A stretch of 7,322 nucleotides of DNA from Clostridiales bacterium UBA7001 (GTDB lineage Bacteria > Bacillota > Clostridia > TANB77 > CAG-508), in assembly GCA_002449785.1 (NCBI GenBank), contig DJXP01000044.1:1-7322 (forward strand), read 5' to 3'. Below, piece after piece: positions 5,963-7,322 of the stretch. The translations under genes and the position numbers were made by a program. Position 1 is the first letter of the stretch. The number at the start of each line of letters is the position of its first letter. The notes below the pieces were generated by a model, which was not told the origin of the DNA, ran no database searches, and worked only from the letters and a program-made list of their open reading frames with translations.

Positions 5963-6755
5963 ATGAATATATATGTAGAATTAAATAAAATAATTGAATA
6001 TATTGAAAATCATTTAGAAGAAAAAATAGAGTATAAGAAATTAGCGCAAATGATAGGAGTTAATGAATATACTTTTCAAAGAATATTTTCACTATTAAGT
6101 AATATATCTATTTCTGAGTATATTAGAAATAGAAGACTTTCAAATGCTGGTCAAGAATTATACATAGATGATGAAAAAGTAATTGATATTGCAATAAGAT
6201 ATCAATATAATAATGCAACAGCTTTTTCTAGAGCGTTTGAAAAGTTTCATGGAATAAAACCTAGTGAAGTAAGAAAAAATCCTGAAAAATTAAAAATGTA
6301 TACAAGGCTTCACTTTAAAGAAGAAAATGGTGAGATAAGTAAAAACATTAATTATAAAATAATAGAAAAAGAAGAAATGACTTTATTTGGTATTTTTAAA
6401 CTAACTAGTAATGAGAAAATTGGAAAAGATGCACCTGAGTTTTTTCAAAAAATTAAAAACAAATATGGCATGCCACGGTTATGGTATGGTTGAATATTTT
6501 GATGAAGAAAGAAACTTTGTTAAGGCTTATTGGGTTTTATATGATAAAGAAAAAACATTATTAGAAAAGATAACTATCCCAAAATCGAAATGGATTGAAA
6601 TTAGAATTAATTCTCAAGAAGCCGAGAATATACAAGATGCTTCAAAAATGTTTTATTATGAATTTTTACCTAGTTCAAAATATAACTTGAGAAATTTGCC
6701 TGAAATAGAGTATTATCATGATAATATTACAGATTTTTGGATTCCAATTGAGTGA
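5963..6755 (+). pseudogene. Rob-like AraC-family regulator with GyrI-like C-terminal domain, split by a frameshift
   Basis: The first frame gives 176 aa, ending in TGA at 6491-6493. Residues 1-110 are an AraC-type double helix-turn-helix: KKLAQMIGVNEYTFQRIF (first HTH), then VIDIAIRYQYNNATAFSRAF (second, 73-92) and the signature FEKFHGIKPSEVRK (92-105). A small-molecule-binding domain begins near KMYTRLHF and is interrupted at MPRLWYG. In the +1 frame it resumes as YGMVEYFDEERNFVKAYW and continues to LPEIEYYHDNITDFWIPIE, with the stop at 6753-6755. Deleting one base at 6477-6480 (CGGTTAT to CGGTAT) joins them into about 263 aa. An HTH-first, GyrI-like-second order matches Rob and related effector-sensing activators. 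AAGG (5951-5954) precedes the ATG. As written, only the DNA-binding half and a broken sensor are made, which might bind DNA without responding to ligand. The regulator's targets are unknown. Confidence 0.8.
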
Positions 6756-6758
6756 ACT

Positions 6759-6811
6759 TGGACTTAGGGGACGTTCCTTAAAGTCCAAAAATTTGGACTT
6801 TAGGGACACTC
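6759..6811. repeat. REP-like palindromic repeat, copy 2
   Basis: This 53-bp copy starts 3 bases after the regulator's stop codon, in the same orientation as copy 1 about 1.66 kb upstream. Its main hairpin is excellent: 6775-6789 (TCCTTAAAGTCCAAA) pairs over 15 positions with 6792-6806 (TTTGGACTTTAGGGA), one of them a G-U wobble. The left segment GGACTTAGGGGA (6760-6771) can instead pair with 6774-6786, so left and right arms compete for the middle. No clear target-site duplication is seen on either side. Confidence 0.8.
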
Positions 6812-6851
6812 TTGTAAAGTATATATACAATTTAATTTTAAAAAGTAAAGA

Positions 6852-6894
6852 AAAACTGACATTTTTTGAAATGAAAAAGTCAGTTTTATTTTTT
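6852..6894 (+). terminator. Rho-independent terminator
   Basis: AAAACTGAC (6852-6860) and GTCAGTTTT (6879-6887) form a perfect 9-bp stem. It is extended inward by TTTTT/AAAAA past a bulged A around a TGAAATG loop, and a run of six T follows (6889-6894). It lies after the AraC-like gene and before the next promoter, so it should end the HAD-AraC transcript. The A-rich left flank gives it some capacity on the other strand too. Confidence 0.7.
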
Positions 6895-6901
6895 GTAAAA
6901 G

Positions 6902-6910
6902 TGATATAAT
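6902..6910 (+). promoter_or_regulatory. Extended -10 promoter for the last gene
   Basis: TGATATAAT matches TGnTATAAT perfectly, 40 bases before the ATG at 6950. A -35 at 17 bp spacing would fall on AGTTTT inside the right arm of the terminator, a poor match. This would again be an extended -10 promoter. Confidence 0.6.
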
Positions 6911-6949
6911 ACATGAAATTATGTAAATGAAAAGAAAGGTATTTTAAAA

Positions 6950-7322
6950 ATGAAAAAAAATATATTTGAAATATATTTAACTACAGATCATGTAACAGGT
7001 GATGAATGGCTAAGATTATTTTTGAAAATTTCTAAAATTAATGGGAGAATTGGCTGGTGGAATTTTTGGATACATATTGAAAATAATTATATAAGATATT
7101 TTGTTGAAACCAAAAGAACACTGCCACCAATTGTAGGAGAATTAGGTGAATTTCTTTTTAAAAAAACAAATATGGATTTTCGTGAATTTAGTAGACCTGG
7201 TTTGCCATTCTTTTTAACGAAAAATTATAAAACATTATTAGATGTATATGATAGATATGACACAAGAAAATCACAGAAAATAAGAAATGTTAAAATTACT
7301 TTTTTTAATATTAAATATGGGA
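6950..7322 (+). CDS. Unrecognised protein, 5' part only (runs off the window)
   Basis: The frame opens at ATG 6950 and stays open to the last base, giving 124 codons. GAAAGG (6934-6939) is 10 nt upstream and a promoter precedes it, so the start is well supported. The product starts MKKNIFEIYLTTDHVTGDEW, with no signal peptide or clear membrane span. Two aromatic-rich strands follow, GRIGWWNFWIHIENNYIRYF (residues about 32-51), then TLPPIVGELGEFLFKKTN and a basic DRYDTRKSQKIRN segment. The alternating aromatic/charged pattern suggests a beta-rich N-terminal domain of a longer cytoplasmic protein. I see no nucleotide-binding loop or catalytic motif in the visible part and cannot name a family. 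It is separated by a terminator from the upstream genes, so it is its own unit. Confidence 0.75.
   Translation, partial: MKKNIFEIYLTTDHVTGDEWLRLFLKISKINGRIGWWNFWIHIENNYIRYFVETKRTLPPIVGELGEFLFKKTNMDFREFSRPGLPFFLTKNYKTLLDVYDRYDTRKSQKIRNVKITFFNIKYG

Noticed and set aside
6470..6493. TGA read as tryptophan instead of a frameshift in the AraC-like gene
   Set aside because: Reading through the TGA at 6491 does not restore homology. The GyrI-like continuation is in another frame, and TGG is used normally for tryptophan throughout.
5095..6811. CRISPR array or integron cassette array
   Set aside because: There are only two repeat copies, 1.66 kb apart with genes between, and I see no integrase-type attC structure or cas gene.
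6675..6914. Overlapping frames on both strands across the second repeat and terminator
   Set aside because: Their sequences are translations of the repeat hairpin and terminator arms; neither has a ribosome site or protein-like composition.

Overview
This is an AT-rich stretch (I estimate under one third G+C) in which every gene lies on the + strand. Genes are closely spaced, Shine-Dalgarno sites are purine-rich (AAAGGAG, GGAGG), and TGA and TAA are used as ordinary stops. The protein families and composition point to a low-GC Bacillota, probably Clostridia-like and perhaps from gut. That is inference; there is no rRNA or other phylogenetic marker here.

Layout. 1-477: 3' end of an RdgB/HAM1-type inosine/xanthosine triphosphate pyrophosphatase. 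478-729: gene-poor gap holding what looks like a small frameshifted gene (498-703). 730-1620: a Ppx/GppA-like phosphatase of the ASKHA fold. 1638-2447: remnant of a radical SAM/SPASM protein that has lost its catalytic N-terminus. 2511-5102: a tight run of a PNPOx-like flavin protein, a NUDIX hydrolase, a calcineurin-like metallophosphoesterase and a UlaG-like metallo-beta-lactamase-fold hydrolase, with gaps of about 11-20 bases. 5095-5148: first copy of a REP-like palindromic repeat. 5149-5243: an extended -10 promoter. 5244-5940: a HAD phosphatase frameshifted near its C-terminus. 5963-6755: a Rob-like AraC/GyrI regulator split by a frameshift. 6759-6811: second REP-like copy. 6852-6894: terminator hairpin. 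6902-6910: another extended -10 promoter. 6950-7322: the 5' end of an unrecognised gene.

How the genes may work together. Most products are small single-domain enzymes acting on phosphate esters or anhydrides (RdgB, Ppx/GppA, NUDIX, metallophosphoesterase, HAD). This looks like an accessory set of nucleotide and metabolite clean-up hydrolases rather than one named pathway. I see no clear evidence of a coherent undescribed defence or biosynthetic system.

The most striking features are structural. (1) Five loci carry lesions: four apparent single-base frameshifts and one N-terminal truncation. This means either real local gene decay or homopolymer errors in the assembly. (2) One frameshift, at the NUDIX start, sits exactly on the classical -1 slippery heptamer A_AAA_AAG. 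(3) Two copies of a 53-54 bp repeat bracket the HAD-AraC pair. Each repeat has an A / A-inverse / A layout that allows two mutually exclusive hairpins.
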